A DNA stretch of 64,000 nucleotides from Streptomyces sp. LHD-70 (lineage in GTDB: Bacteria > Actinomycetota > Actinomycetes > Streptomycetales > Streptomycetaceae). The notes beneath the pieces were generated by a model. That model was not told where the DNA came from. It was given only the letters and a program-made list of their open reading frames with translations, and did not search any database. Positions 43,666-52,811 of this stretch are shown one piece after another. The position numbers were made by a program, and so were the translations under genes. How positions within the stretch are numbered: position 1 is the stretch's first letter; each line of letters begins with the position of its first letter. Location of the stretch: contig NZ_JAVIFW010000015.1 in the NCBI RefSeq assembly GCF_031157275.1, positions 124,001 through 188,000 on the forward strand. The letters run 5' to 3'.

Positions 43666-45167
43666 TGCGCTGCCCTCCTGCGGGCGTGGTCGGCCACGGT
43701 CTGGTCGAGCCAGCCGCGGCGGGTGAGTTCGTCGATGAAGCGGAGGTAGACGGGGAGGTAGCGGGCGGTGCGGGCCGGCGAGGGGTGGATCTCCGCGCCG
43801 ATCCGGACCATGGCGGCGGCCGCTTCCTGGACGCCGGCGCCGGAGGAGGTGGCGGCGAGCACCGCCATGCCGATGGCGCCCTCGGCCTGTTCCGGCAGGC
43901 GTACGGGACGCCCGAGGACCTCGGCGCGCAGCCGGCACCAGTAGCGGTTGCGGGCACCGCCGCCGGTGAGGGTGAGCGGTCCGTCGACGGGGGCGCCGAG
44001 GTGGTCGAGATAGTCGAAGCAGAGCCGTTCCAGGCAGGCGACGCCGAGCAGATGGGCGTGGAACTCGGCGGCGCGGGTGGGGACTTCGCCGAGGATGAAG
44101 GGCTCGGCTTCGGGGGCGCGGAAGGGGAAGCGTTCGCCGCCGGTGGAGACCAACGGGTAGGCGACCGCGTCCGGGTCGAGCGCGGCGGCCTGCTCTGTGA
44201 GCACGTCCAGGTTCTCGCCGTGGAAGAGCTGGGAGAGGACGCCCGCGCCGCTGCTGGAGGCGCCGCCCGGCAGCCAGTTCTCGCCCGGTCCGCGGTGGCA
44301 GTACACGACGCCCGCCGGGTCGCGGACCAGATGCGCGCTGCTGCCCTTGAAGACGAGGGTGGTGCCGAGCACCGAGTTCCAGGCGCCGGGTTCGAGGGCT
44401 CCGGCGCCGATCTGGGCGGCGCAGCCGTCGGTCATTCCGGCGATGAGGGTGGCGCCCTCGGGGATGCCGGTGGCTTCCGCGGCCTCGGCGCATACGGTGC
44501 CGAGCGCGCTGCCGGGGCGTACGACTTCGGGCAGCAGGCCCTCGGGGACGCCGAGTTCGGCCATGACCTTGTGCGGCCAGCGCTCCTCGACCAGGTCGTA
44601 GCCGGTCTTGAGGGCGTGGCTGGCGTCGGCGGCGACCTGGTGTCCGGCAAGGCGCCAGGTGATCAGGTCGACCTGGTGCAGGAGTCGGACTCCCGTGCCG
44701 GACGCCGCGGGTTCATGGTCCAGGAGCCAGCGCAGTTTCGGCAGCGCCCAGGACGGCTGCATGCTGCGGTAGCCGAGCTCCCGCCAGGTGGCTCCGCCGA
44801 CCTCGTTGACGGTCGCCGCCTGGTCGGCGGCGCGCCCGTCGTCGTACATCAGGCCGGGGGTGAGCGGGCGGCCTGCGGCGTCGGCGAGCAGGATCGTCCC
44901 GGAGGTGCCGTCGATGGCGAGGCCGCGGATGCGCCGCGTGTCGAGTCCGTTCAGGGCCTCGCGGCAGGCGGCGGACAGCGCGCTCCACCACGCCTCGGGG
45001 TCCTGTTCGTGGCGTACGCCGTCGCGGCTGCCGGTCAGCGGCCGGGAGGCGGCGGCGAGGAGCTGTCCGGTGCCGTCGACGGCGACGCAGCGGGCGCTCT
45101 GGGTGCCGAGGTCGAGGCCGAGCCAGATGCCGTCGAGGGAACCGGGGGCGTGACGGGTCTCAGACAT
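43662..45167 (-). CDS. FGGY-family carbohydrate kinase (second kinase of the operon)
   Basis: 501 aa from ATG 45167, overlapping the previous gene by 8 nt. Actin-like ATPase fold motifs are GLDLGTQSARCVAVD (phosphate 1), AIDGTSGTILL, MTDGCAAQIGAG and LTGGGARNRYWCRL (adenosine). The family includes xylulokinase, ribulokinase and glycerol kinase; this copy looks xylulokinase-like. It differs clearly from the kinase encoded immediately upstream, so the two probably phosphorylate different substrates. Confidence 0.85.
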   Translation of the reverse strand: MSETRHAPGSLDGIWLGLDLGTQSARCVAVDGTGQLLAAASRPLTGSRDGVRHEQDPEAWWSALSAACREALNGLDTRRIRGLAIDGTSGTILLADAAGRPLTPGLMYDDGRAADQAATVNEVGGATWRELGYRSMQPSWALPKLRWLLDHEPAASGTGVRLLHQVDLITWRLAGHQVAADASHALKTGYDLVEERWPHKVMAELGVPEGLLPEVVRPGSALGTVCAEAAEATGIPEGATLIAGMTDGCAAQIGAGALEPGAWNSVLGTTLVFKGSSAHLVRDPAGVVYCHRGPGENWLPGGASSSGAGVLSQLFHGENLDVLTEQAAALDPDAVAYPLVSTGGERFPFRAPEAEPFILGEVPTRAAEFHAHLLGVACLERLCFDYLDHLGAPVDGPLTLTGGGARNRYWCRLRAEVLGRPVRLPEQAEGAIGMAVLAATSSGAGVQEAAAAMVRIGAEIHPSPARTARYLPVYLRFIDELTRRGWLDQTVADHARRRAAQ

Positions 45168-46722
45168 GGAGGCCTCCGGCGGCGGTGCGGTTGTTGTCGC
45201 CGTCGTGCGGTGTCGCGCCCGACGCCGCGGCACGGCTCCCCCGCCATGTCGCGCCGCCCCGCCAGCCGGCCTCGCGGGCGATGGTCCGCCGGTCGAGGAA
45301 GTCTTCGTAGAGGGCGGTGTAGAACTGGGCGCGTTCCGGGTCGGGCTCCCAACTGCTCTGCATCCGGACGTACTTGGCGGCGGCGGTGTGCATGCTGCTC
45401 TCGGCGCCGGAGCGGACGAGGCCGGTGAGGAAGGCGCCCTTGGCACCCAGCTCGGTGTCGCCGGAGCGGGCGGTGGGCACGCCCGTCGCATCGGTGATCA
45501 GCGCGCACCACGCGTCGCTGTTGGCGCCGCCGCCGCACAGCCGCAGCTCACTCACGTCCGTACGGGCCGCGGCCAGCGAGTCGCGCACGACGAGGGAGAG
45601 CCCGTCGAACACGGCGCGGGCCATGTCGGCGCGCGAGTGCTCCAGGGACAGTCCGTTGAAGGAACCGCGGGCGCGCGGGTCGAGGAACGGCGCGCGTTCG
45701 CCGGCCGGGGAGAGATAGGGCAGGAACATCAGGCCGCGGGCACCGGGTTCCGACTCGAAGGCCAGCTGCGCCAGCTCCGGCGGCCCGGAGAGACCCAGCA
45801 TCTGCGCGGCCCAGCCGAGCACTTCGGCGCCGTTGAGGGTCGGGAAGGCGCGCAGCACCCGCTCGCGGCCGCGGTAGGCGATGTTGATGCCGGACGGTTC
45901 GCCGCTGGTGTCCACGTCGGTCCGGACGATCTCTGTGCACAGGGTGGTGCCGAGGATGCTGCACGCCTGGCCGGGGTTGACCACGCCGACGCCGCGGGCG
46001 GTGGAGGCGATGTCGTACGGGGACATCACGACCGGCAGCCCGGCCGGGAGGCCCAGTTGGCCCGCGGCGTCGCCAGTGATCTCGGCGATCCGCTCCGACT
46101 CGCCGAGGACGGTCGGCAGGAGCCGGTGGTAGGCGCTGAGGCCGAACAGGTCGAGGATCTGCGGGTCGTAGTCCCCGGTGGAGTGGTCGAGGAACGGGGC
46201 TGAGGCGTCGGATTCGTCGCAGGCGCGGACGCCGGTGAGGCGCAGGAAGAGCCAGCCGGCGGCGGTCAGCGAGGTACGGGAGCGCGCGAGGCGGTCCGGG
46301 TCGTGGGCGGCGAGCCAGCTGAAGAGGGCGTTGGGCATGCCGGCGCAGGTCAGCGAGCCGTTGCGGCGGAAGGCAGCTTCGAGGACGCCCTCGCGCTGCC
46401 AGGTGGTGAGCAGGTCCCCGGCCCGGCCGTCGGACCACAGGATCGCGGGTCCCGTGGGGCGGCCGTCCTCGTCGACGAGCCAGGCGCCGTCGCCCTGGGC
46501 GGTGAAGGACACCAGCCAGACGGGGTCGGCCAGGCCGGAGAGGACGCCGCGGACGGTGTGGACGACTGCGTTCCAGACGGCGTCCATGTCCTGTTCCGCC
46601 CAGCCGGGTTGGGGCCGGAGGACTTCGGTGGCGAGCCGGGAGACCGCGATCTCCTTGCCCTGGTCGTCGAAGACGACCGACTTGATCATCGTGGTGCCGA
46701 CGTCGATGGTCAGTACGGACAT
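45160..46722 (-). CDS. FGGY-family carbohydrate kinase (erythritol kinase/L-xylulokinase-like)
   Basis: 520 aa from ATG 46722. Motifs: LTIDVGTTMIKSVVFDDQG, FTAQGDGAWLVDEDGRPTG, SPYDIASTARGVGV and LRLCGGGANSDAWCAL. The QGDGxWLVxxDxRP segment is typical of the EryA/LyxK branch rather than of D-xylulose kinases. The start overlaps the MFS stop by 1 nt (TGATG), so transport and phosphorylation are coupled. Substrate likely a polyol or ketose; not determined. Confidence 0.85.
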   Translation of the reverse strand: MSVLTIDVGTTMIKSVVFDDQGKEIAVSRLATEVLRPQPGWAEQDMDAVWNAVVHTVRGVLSGLADPVWLVSFTAQGDGAWLVDEDGRPTGPAILWSDGRAGDLLTTWQREGVLEAAFRRNGSLTCAGMPNALFSWLAAHDPDRLARSRTSLTAAGWLFLRLTGVRACDESDASAPFLDHSTGDYDPQILDLFGLSAYHRLLPTVLGESERIAEITGDAAGQLGLPAGLPVVMSPYDIASTARGVGVVNPGQACSILGTTLCTEIVRTDVDTSGEPSGINIAYRGRERVLRAFPTLNGAEVLGWAAQMLGLSGPPELAQLAFESEPGARGLMFLPYLSPAGERAPFLDPRARGSFNGLSLEHSRADMARAVFDGLSLVVRDSLAAARTDVSELRLCGGGANSDAWCALITDATGVPTARSGDTELGAKGAFLTGLVRSGAESSMHTAAAKYVRMQSSWEPDPERAQFYTALYEDFLDRRTIAREAGWRGGATWRGSRAAASGATPHDGDNNRTAAGGLHV

Positions 46723-48083
46723 CAGGTCAGTCCTTTCACACCGGCCGGGGCGGTGGCGGGCGCGGGGTCCGGCGAGGCGTCGGCCGGTGCGGCGGCGTCC
46801 GGGGAGACGTCGGCCGGGGAGACGTCGGCCGCTTCCGCCGCGCCCGCGTCGTCCGGCAGCTTCAGGAAGAGCGCGAGCACGGCGCTCACCGCATGCATCC
46901 CCGCGAAAATCCAGACCACCCCTGCGACGCCGAGCGGCCCGACGAAGACGGCGACGACCGCGGGGCCGACGAAGGTGCTGGCACCCGCGCCCAGGTTGAG
47001 TGCGGACAGCGCCTGTCCCTTGTGCCGCGGCTCCAGCGAGGGCACCAGTGCCGAAAGCGGTACATATCCGGCCAGCGTAGCGCCGTAGAAGGCGGCGGCA
47101 AGGAGTGCCAGCGGGAAGTTGTCGCCCGCCGCGTTCGGGACGTAGAAGAGCAGCAGCGTGCTGACGGTGCAGCCGATGCCGCCGAACCAGGCAATGGTCC
47201 GGCGCCAGCCGAACCGGTCGCCCACCACGCCGAAGAGCAGGTTGGCGAAGATGTTGGTCGCGAACATCGCGCTGAGCAGGTGCAGCCACTCGGTGAGACT
47301 GAAGCCGACCGTCTTCGTGAAGTGGATCGGCATGATCACGAAGAAGCCGAACTGCGAGGCCGTGTTGATGACCCGTGCGAGCGATCCCGCGCCGACTCTG
47401 GGGTTGCGCCACAGCACCGTGACGCTGCCGAGGAGTGTGGCGAGCGGCCCCGCGCCCTCGCCCCGCGGCTGCTTCGCGCCCCGGTCGTCACGGACGAGCA
47501 GCAGGGCGATCAGTCCCCCGGCGGCCACCAGCGCGAGCGCGGACCAGAGTGTGGCGTACGCCCCGATCTGCGGGATGAGTCCGCTGGCGACCAGCGAGCC
47601 GAGGGTGGGCAGGCCGCCGGTGAAGGCGAACCAGAACCAGCCCATGGCCGTGCCGAGCCGGGCGCGCGGCGCCACCGAGGCGACCCAGACCAGGAACCCG
47701 TAGGCGAACAGCGGGTAGCCCAGGCCGCGCAGGCCGTACCCGAGGATCATCAGCGGATAGCTCGTCATGGGGATAGCGAGGACGAGGAAGAGGAGTTGGA
47801 AGACGCCCCAGATGCCCAGGCCGATCCACATCACCCGGCGCGGGCCCCACAGGTCGGACAGCACTCCGGAGAGCCAGGCGGCGATGGCGGCGGCGATCCC
47901 GTACACGGTGAACAGCAGCGCGACCCGGGGCTGCGAGATGCCCTGGTCGAGCAGGTAAGGCGAGAGATATCCGGACTCGACCCCGTCTCCGATCATGAAG
48001 AGGAGCAGCCCGAGGTAGCCCCAGGCGAGGGTCGGCGGAATGCCCAGGCGTGTGATCATCGAACGCGGCGGAGGGGTCGTCAT
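46722..48083 (-). CDS. MFS polyol permease (RbtT/DalT/CsbX-like)
   Basis: 453 aa from ATG 48083. Twelve hydrophobic segments with the opening YLGLLLFMIGDGVESGYLSP and GVLSDLWGPRRVMWIG loop typical of ribitol/arabinitol permeases of the MFS. The C-terminal tail is Ala/Asp/Ser-rich (SPADVSPDAAAPADASPDPA), encoded by short repeats. First gene of the operon; it should import the polyol or sugar that the kinases use. Confidence 0.85.
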   Translation of the reverse strand: MTTPPPRSMITRLGIPPTLAWGYLGLLLFMIGDGVESGYLSPYLLDQGISQPRVALLFTVYGIAAAIAAWLSGVLSDLWGPRRVMWIGLGIWGVFQLLFLVLAIPMTSYPLMILGYGLRGLGYPLFAYGFLVWVASVAPRARLGTAMGWFWFAFTGGLPTLGSLVASGLIPQIGAYATLWSALALVAAGGLIALLLVRDDRGAKQPRGEGAGPLATLLGSVTVLWRNPRVGAGSLARVINTASQFGFFVIMPIHFTKTVGFSLTEWLHLLSAMFATNIFANLLFGVVGDRFGWRRTIAWFGGIGCTVSTLLLFYVPNAAGDNFPLALLAAAFYGATLAGYVPLSALVPSLEPRHKGQALSALNLGAGASTFVGPAVVAVFVGPLGVAGVVWIFAGMHAVSAVLALFLKLPDDAGAAEAADVSPADVSPDAAAPADASPDPAPATAPAGVKGLT

Positions 48084-48250
48084 CGACTCTCCCCTTTCTG
48101 CGGCGGGGGCAGGAGGGACGGACGAGCTGATGGAACAGTCGGCCGGAAAGGGCAGTCAATGGCGCCCGGAATCTTCTCATCGGGGCGACGACCTGCCGTG
48201 TTGTGTCGGACCGGAGCAGCGCGCGGACGCCGCTCCCCTCGGGAGCGGTA

Positions 48251-48274
48251 CGTTAAATCCGTGCGAACATAACG
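48251..48274. promoter_or_regulatory. Possible DeoR operator between divergent genes
   Basis: CGTTA and TAACG form an inverted repeat spaced by 14 bases in the gap between the permease (start 48083) and the regulator (start 48337). Candidate site only. Confidence 0.3.
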
Positions 48275-48336
48275 CGGCGAATTCACACGCGTGCCGCATA
48301 CAGCGACGTGGCACGAACCCAGGAGGGAGCGCTGCC

Positions 48337-49119
48337 ATGGACCGCGTCGAGGCCCAGGAGGAGCGGCGGCGGCAGATGCGCGAGGCCGTCGTCGGCCGCG
48401 GTTTCGTACGTACCGCGGACCTCGCCGAGGAGTTCGGCATCAGCCTGATGACCGCGCACCGCGACCTCGACGCCCTGCAGGCGCAGGGCTGGCTGCGCAA
48501 GGTGCGCGGCGGTGCGACCGGGCTGCCGTCGGCGCAGTTCCACGGCAGCGTCGCGGAGCGGATGTCCATCATGGCGCAGACCAAGCAGCTCCTTGCGCGG
48601 GCCGCCGCGACGCTGCTTGTGCCAGGCCAGACTGTGCTGCTCGACGACAGCACGACGTGTCTGCTCCTCGCGCACCAGGCCGTCGAGCACACCCCGCTCA
48701 CCGTGATCACCAACTCGCTGCCGGCCATCAACACGCTCGCCAAGGAGCCCGGCATTTCGCTCATCACGCTGGGCGGCGCCTACTTCCCGGCGTACGACGC
48801 GTTCATGGGCCTGCACACCGCGGACGCGGTACGGGCCTTTCGCGCCGATGTCCTCTTCATGTCCACGACGGCCGTCACCAACGGCCGCTGCTATCACACC
48901 TCGCCGGAAACGGTGCAGGTCAAGCGGGCGATGATGGAGTGCGCGGCACGCCGGGTGCTGGTCGCGGATCACACCAAGTTCGCCAAGGGCGGGCTGTACG
49001 CGCTGGCGCCGCTGCCCGATTTCGATCTGCTGATCGTGGACGACGGCCTGGCCGCGGAGCAGGTACGGGCGGTACGCGCGGCCGGCACCGAGGTGATGGT
49101 GGTGCCGGCCCACGGTTAG
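48337..49119 (+). CDS. DeoR/GlpR-family transcriptional regulator
   Basis: 260 aa from ATG 48337, with AGGAGGGA upstream. N-terminal HTH (VRTADLAEEFGISLMTAHRD, then LDALQAQGWLRKVRGGA) and a C-terminal sugar-phosphate-sensing domain (LLDDSTTCLLLAHQ, ITNSLPAINTL, TLGGAYFP, LVADHTKFAKGG). It is divergent from the permease-kinase operon and probably represses it until a phosphorylated intermediate accumulates. Confidence 0.9.
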   Translation: MDRVEAQEERRRQMREAVVGRGFVRTADLAEEFGISLMTAHRDLDALQAQGWLRKVRGGATGLPSAQFHGSVAERMSIMAQTKQLLARAAATLLVPGQTVLLDDSTTCLLLAHQAVEHTPLTVITNSLPAINTLAKEPGISLITLGGAYFPAYDAFMGLHTADAVRAFRADVLFMSTTAVTNGRCYHTSPETVQVKRAMMECAARRVLVADHTKFAKGGLYALAPLPDFDLLIVDDGLAAEQVRAVRAAGTEVMVVPAHG

Positions 49120-49291
49120 CAGGTGTCGTGCCGGTCGGTCGACGGTGAGGCAGCGCAGCGAGGGCCCTTGGCGGGCTCTTGGAGGGCTGCTCGGGGCTCG
49201 GCAGGGGCCCTCGGCCGGCTCCTGGAGGGCCGCTCGCGGCACGGCGAGCAGCTTGCGCGCGTGGCACGGTCCAGCAGCTCGCCGACGGCGC

Positions 49292-49600
49292 TCACCTCGG
49301 CGGCCACCGTGCCGTCCGTCTTGCGGAGGGTCTGCACTCTCCAACGGCTTCAGGGCGCGCACCAGTTGGGCGCCCTGTCCCGGGTCTGTCTGCCCGTCGG
49401 CGCCAAGATGGTCGATGACTCGGCAAGGGTCCGTAGGACTCGGCAAGGGTCCGTAGCCGAAGGCCGGGTGCGACGACACAGCCGCGCTCGGCGAGCAGAG
49501 GACGCACTTCGCCGATTGCACGCGTGACGGTGGAGCGGTCGACGCCGAACCAGGAGGCCAGCACCGGTCACGACGCCGGCCCTTCGGGTCGGGCGCCACG
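49292..49600 (-). pseudogene. IS5-type transposase N-terminal fragment
   Basis: LASWFGVDRSTVTRAIGEVR, then PLLAERGCVVAPGLRLRTLA is the N-terminal HTH segment of an IS5-family transposase. Frame is lost at the 20-bp duplication and the catalytic part is absent. Debris. Confidence 0.6.
49417..49456. repeat. Exact 20-bp tandem duplication
   Basis: GACTCGGCAAGGGTCCGTAG occurs twice head-to-tail inside the IS5 fragment; replication slippage is the likely origin. Confidence 0.85.
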
Positions 49601-49776
49601 CGCGGGTTCTCGTGCGGTCGGCAGCCTGATGCTGGCTGTTTCGTCGGGCGTGGCCTTACGACCATGCAGGCGGGCCCCGGCGTGGGGCGCCGGAGCCGTG
49701 GATCGGCCGCCCTAGGCTCACTGCGAAAGTCGCCCCTTCGGGGTGCGAGGAGCGCGTGCGGGAGCGGTGGTCAGCG

Positions 49777-50724
49777 ATGACAGGTAAGCGGACGATCACG
49801 GTGTTCGGCGCGACCGGGCATCAGGGCGGATCCCTGGCGCGGTCGATCCTGGCAGAGCCGGAGGGCGACTTCGCTGTCCGCGCCGTGACGCGCGACCCCG
49901 ACTCGGATCGAGCGCGGGAGTTGGCGCGGCTCGGGGCCGAGGTGGTGCGGGCCGACCTGGACGACGAGGCAAGCCTTGGGCCCGTGCTCGAAGGGGCCTA
50001 CGGGGCATTCCTGGTGACCAACTTCTGGGAGGACATGGACGCCGCGCACGAGAAGCGACAGGCCGCGGCACTCGCGAGGGCGGCCGGGCACGCGGGCGTA
50101 CAGCACGCGATCTGGTCCACTCTGGAGGACACGCGTCGTTGCATTCCGCTCGAGGACGACCGGATGCCCACGCTTCAGGGGCAGTACAAGGTTCCGCACT
50201 TCGACGGGAAGGCAGAAGCCGACCAGTACTTCCTCGACGCGGGTGTGCCGGTCACCTTTCTGCGGACCACCTTCTACTGGGAGAATCTCCTGGGTGCCTT
50301 CGCACCGCAGGTTGCGGAGGACGGCGGCCTGGAGCTGATCTTCCCCATGGGTGACAAGCGGCTCTCCGGAATCGCCGTCGACGACATCGGCAAGACCGCG
50401 CACGCCATCTTCCGCACAGGCACCGACTTCGTCGCCTCCACGATCAGCATCGCCGGTGAACACCTGGGGCTGGCCGACATGGCGAGGGCCATGACCGAGG
50501 CGTTGGGGCGGCCGGTCCGGTACCGGCCCCTGACCCCGGATGCCTTCCGCGCGCTAGGCTTCCCCGGCGCCGACGAAGGCGGGAACATGTTCCAGTTCTA
50601 CGCAGACTGCGAGTCCTCCTTCACCAGTGCCCGGGACCTGGACGCGGTCCGCCGGATCAACCCGGCCCTACAGGATTTCGCAACCTGGCTCGCCGCGCAC
50701 AGGGACAGCTTCCCGGCGAGCTGA
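49777..50724 (+). CDS. NmrA/HSCARG-like NAD(P)-binding protein
   Basis: 315 aa from ATG 49777; a GTG at 49756 is an alternative start with GAGGAG 3 nt away. The N-terminal Rossmann motif is VFGATGHQGG, typical of NmrA-like atypical SDRs, which lack the YxxxK active site and sense the NAD(P)H/NAD(P)+ ratio or modify small molecules. Later motifs: VTNFWEDMDAAHEKRQAAAL and FLRTTFYWENLL. No operon partner visible. Confidence 0.85.
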   Translation: MTGKRTITVFGATGHQGGSLARSILAEPEGDFAVRAVTRDPDSDRARELARLGAEVVRADLDDEASLGPVLEGAYGAFLVTNFWEDMDAAHEKRQAAALARAAGHAGVQHAIWSTLEDTRRCIPLEDDRMPTLQGQYKVPHFDGKAEADQYFLDAGVPVTFLRTTFYWENLLGAFAPQVAEDGGLELIFPMGDKRLSGIAVDDIGKTAHAIFRTGTDFVASTISIAGEHLGLADMARAMTEALGRPVRYRPLTPDAFRALGFPGADEGGNMFQFYADCESSFTSARDLDAVRRINPALQDFATWLAAHRDSFPAS

Positions 50725-51062
50725 TCCGGCGGCTCCTTCGCGGGGTTGCGATGCGGCGTGGCAGCCAGAGACGGATCGTCGCAGAGAGGGGTCGTCCACG
50801 GCGGTGACCTGTGAAGACAGGAGACTTCGCGAGGTGGGGGTTCACACCTCCGGCAGTACCTCCGGCGCAACCTGTGGTGCACCGCTGGGTCCACTCCCGA
50901 GTGCAACCTCGGGTGCAACTGCTCGCTGCTCGCTGCTCGCTGAGAGCGTACGTGTGGAGGTCCGGGGAGCCATGCAGGGGGCAGCCAGGCCCCCGTTCCT
51001 GGCTGCGCTCAGCCCTGTCGCCTACCGGTTGGCGCATCAGGCGGTGGCGTCCTGGCTATCCG
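50725..51062. other. Intergenic region with short repeats, no gene seen
   Basis: About 340 bases between convergent genes. A CTCGCTG-type triplicate occurs near 50930. Short frames on both strands have no recognisable domain. Confidence 0.4.
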
Positions 51063-51965
51063 TCACTTGAATTCCAGTTCGGTGCCCTTGGGGACGATCT
51101 GGATGTCCAGGTCGACGTTGATGCTGGAGCCGACCACGGCGATGTTGCGGGCCAGCATGGTCTGCCAGTTGATGGTGTAGTCCTCGCGGTGGAGCTCGGT
51201 GGTGGCGCGTACGGCTCCGCGGGTCTCGCCCTCCATGCCGACGCGGATGCCGTTGTACTGGGCGTCGAGGGTGACGGTGCGGGTGACTCCGTGCAGGGTG
51301 AGGGCACCGGTGATGGCCCAGTTGTGGCCGCCGCGGTGTGTGAAGCGGTCGCTGTAGAACTCGAGTGTCGGAAACCGTTCGACGTCGAGGAAGTCCGCGG
51401 AGCGCAGGTGGTTGTCGCGCATGCGGACCTTGGTGTCGATGGAGGCGGTGTCTATGACGACGTGCATCGCCGAGTGCTCCATGGTGTTGCCGATTCTGAT
51501 GGCGCCGGCGAAGTTGCCGAAGCTGCCGTAGACGCGGCCGAGTCCGATGTGGCGAGCGCTGAAGCCGATGCGGGTGTGGGCCGCTTCGACCTCCCATTCC
51601 CCCGGTTCGGGCAGCGGCAGGTTCGGCGCCGGGTGAAGACTGATGTCGCCGAGTGCGGTGGGCGTGCCGCCCCCGTGCACTGATGCGTCGCCCCGGTAGG
51701 GGGTGTAGCCGTCGGACGAGATCGACAGGCGGTAGTCGCCGAGGGGTACGACCGCAATGACCCAGCCGAACGGGTCGGTCTCTCCCTTGACGACCTTGCG
51801 GCCCCCGCTGTCGCTCAGCGTGTACTTCGCCTCCCCCAGGGGCTCGCCGAGGGGGTCGAGTACGCGGAAGGTGAGGAGGCCCGCGTGCGGTGGTACGGCG
51901 ATGCCGGAGAGCGGTCCCTTCCCGTGGTTCGCGGTTGTCTGCCTGCCCAACAAGCGGCTGATCAC
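51063..51965 (-). CDS. YceI-family protein with an N-terminal carboxypeptidase-regulatory-like domain
   Basis: 300 aa from GTG 51965, with AGGGG upstream; ATG 52073 would add 36 residues. Residues about 20-100 form a beta-sandwich (LLTFRVLDPLGEPLGEAKYT, then DYRLSISSDGYTP) like CarboxypepD_reg-like domains. The rest is YceI (EVEAAHTRIGFSARHIGLGR, FPTLEFYSDRF, NWAITGALTLHGVTRTVTLD), a lipocalin-like fold that binds isoprenoid or other amphiphilic ligands. No signal peptide is evident with this start. Confidence 0.8.
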   Translation of the reverse strand: MISRLLGRQTTANHGKGPLSGIAVPPHAGLLTFRVLDPLGEPLGEAKYTLSDSGGRKVVKGETDPFGWVIAVVPLGDYRLSISSDGYTPYRGDASVHGGGTPTALGDISLHPAPNLPLPEPGEWEVEAAHTRIGFSARHIGLGRVYGSFGNFAGAIRIGNTMEHSAMHVVIDTASIDTKVRMRDNHLRSADFLDVERFPTLEFYSDRFTHRGGHNWAITGALTLHGVTRTVTLDAQYNGIRVGMEGETRGAVRATTELHREDYTINWQTMLARNIAVVGSSINVDLDIQIVPKGTELEFK

Positions 51966-52613
51966 TGTTTGCGTACCCCTGTGCTGTCGTTCGTTCGAGT
52001 ACAGGCGCGCGCCCCGCATGGGCAACGGCACCAGTTGGTACAACATTTGATCATCGCGGGCCGTCAGGGCCAAAACACGTCTGCCTCACCCCTGCCGCTC
52101 TCCGGCGTGTGACGGGATGGTGCGCAGAAACGGCCATACATCCCCGGCACATCCCTGGCACATCCCCGGCTGTCCCGAATCTGCCGCGTGCCAGCAGCCC
52201 GTGCCCCACTTCTGCACGCAGCCCTTGAGGTCGGCTTGACCCGCTGACCGCGGTCCACCACGACGGGTACCTGCTCGAGGACCCTTGCCGTTCTCCTCGT
52301 GGGGGCATCGATGAGCGACCCGCTCCTTCTCGCCGACGGAACCGGCGGAACCGCCGACCTGGGGGGGGTGCCAGTCGAGCTTGGCTTCCAGGAGTGCCAG
52401 GAGACCGGCCTGTCCGACTGGCGGTGTACCTCACCGAGCTCGGCTTCGAGGTCGGCACCGTCGAACTGCTGACGGCGCCCGACGGGTCAAGCTCCGTTGT
52501 GCAGCAGCTTGTTCGCGCACGCCGCCGCACCCTGACCCGGCATTCACGTCGACGGCTCCCTCGTACACCGCCCGGGACGCTACGGTGGAACCCGACCCGC
52601 CGAGGAGGCCGTG
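51966..52613. other. Intergenic region with decayed small gene
   Basis: About 650 bases. It holds three short tandem repeats of ACATCCC(C/T)GGC at about 52137-52172, a run of eight G at about 52362, and a protein-like frame around 52394-52540 (RPVRLAVYLTELGFEVGTVE, then LLTAPDGSSSVVQQLVRARR) that resembles a second remnant at 55900-56031. Confidence 0.45.
52394..52540 (+). pseudogene. Remnant of a small conserved gene, copy 1
   Basis: LAVYLTELGFEVGTVELLTA, then PDGSSSVVQQLVRARR. The G8 run just upstream (near 52362) marks a probable frameshift from an ATG at 52311 (MSDPLLLADG). It is similar in sequence to 55900-56031. Function unknown. Confidence 0.35.
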
Positions 52614-52811
52614 ATGCGCATCGTCTTCGACACCGACGAGCAGCAAGCGCTGCGCGCCGACGCCCGCGATCACGCCCTCACCGACCCCGGCGTCGCCTAC
52701 GTCCTCGAGCGCCTCGCCTCCGAAGGCGTCAACCTCGACGCGTGCACCGACTGGGACGACCTGAAGGCCGACCTCGGCCGCGGCCCGCGCTCCACGGGAA
52801 GCGCGGCCTGA
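52614..52811 (+). CDS. Small antitoxin-like protein
   Basis: 65 aa from ATG 52614, with GAGGAGG upstream. It begins MRIVFDTDEQQALRADARDH, then VLERLASEGVNLDACTDWDD; no DNA-binding motif is obvious. The gene ends one base before the next start, so the two are co-translated. The size, charge and position fit the antitoxin of a type II pair; direct family recognition is weak. Confidence 0.6.
   Translation: MRIVFDTDEQQALRADARDHALTDPGVAYVLERLASEGVNLDACTDWDDLKADLGRGPRSTGSAA

Larger units (their letters stand above)
49120..49776. other. Intergenic region with IS debris and duplications
   Basis: No intact gene in about 650 bases. It holds an IS5-type transposase fragment (49292-49600), a 20-bp exact duplication at 49417-49456, and imperfect GGAGGGC-type repeats at 49150-49240. 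Confidence 0.5.

Noticed and set aside
43039..44493. 484-aa phosphatase with a long N-terminal extension
   Set aside because: The extension overlaps the kinase in another frame; GTG 43665 with AGGAGG and the RHG motif at the N-terminus give the correct gene.
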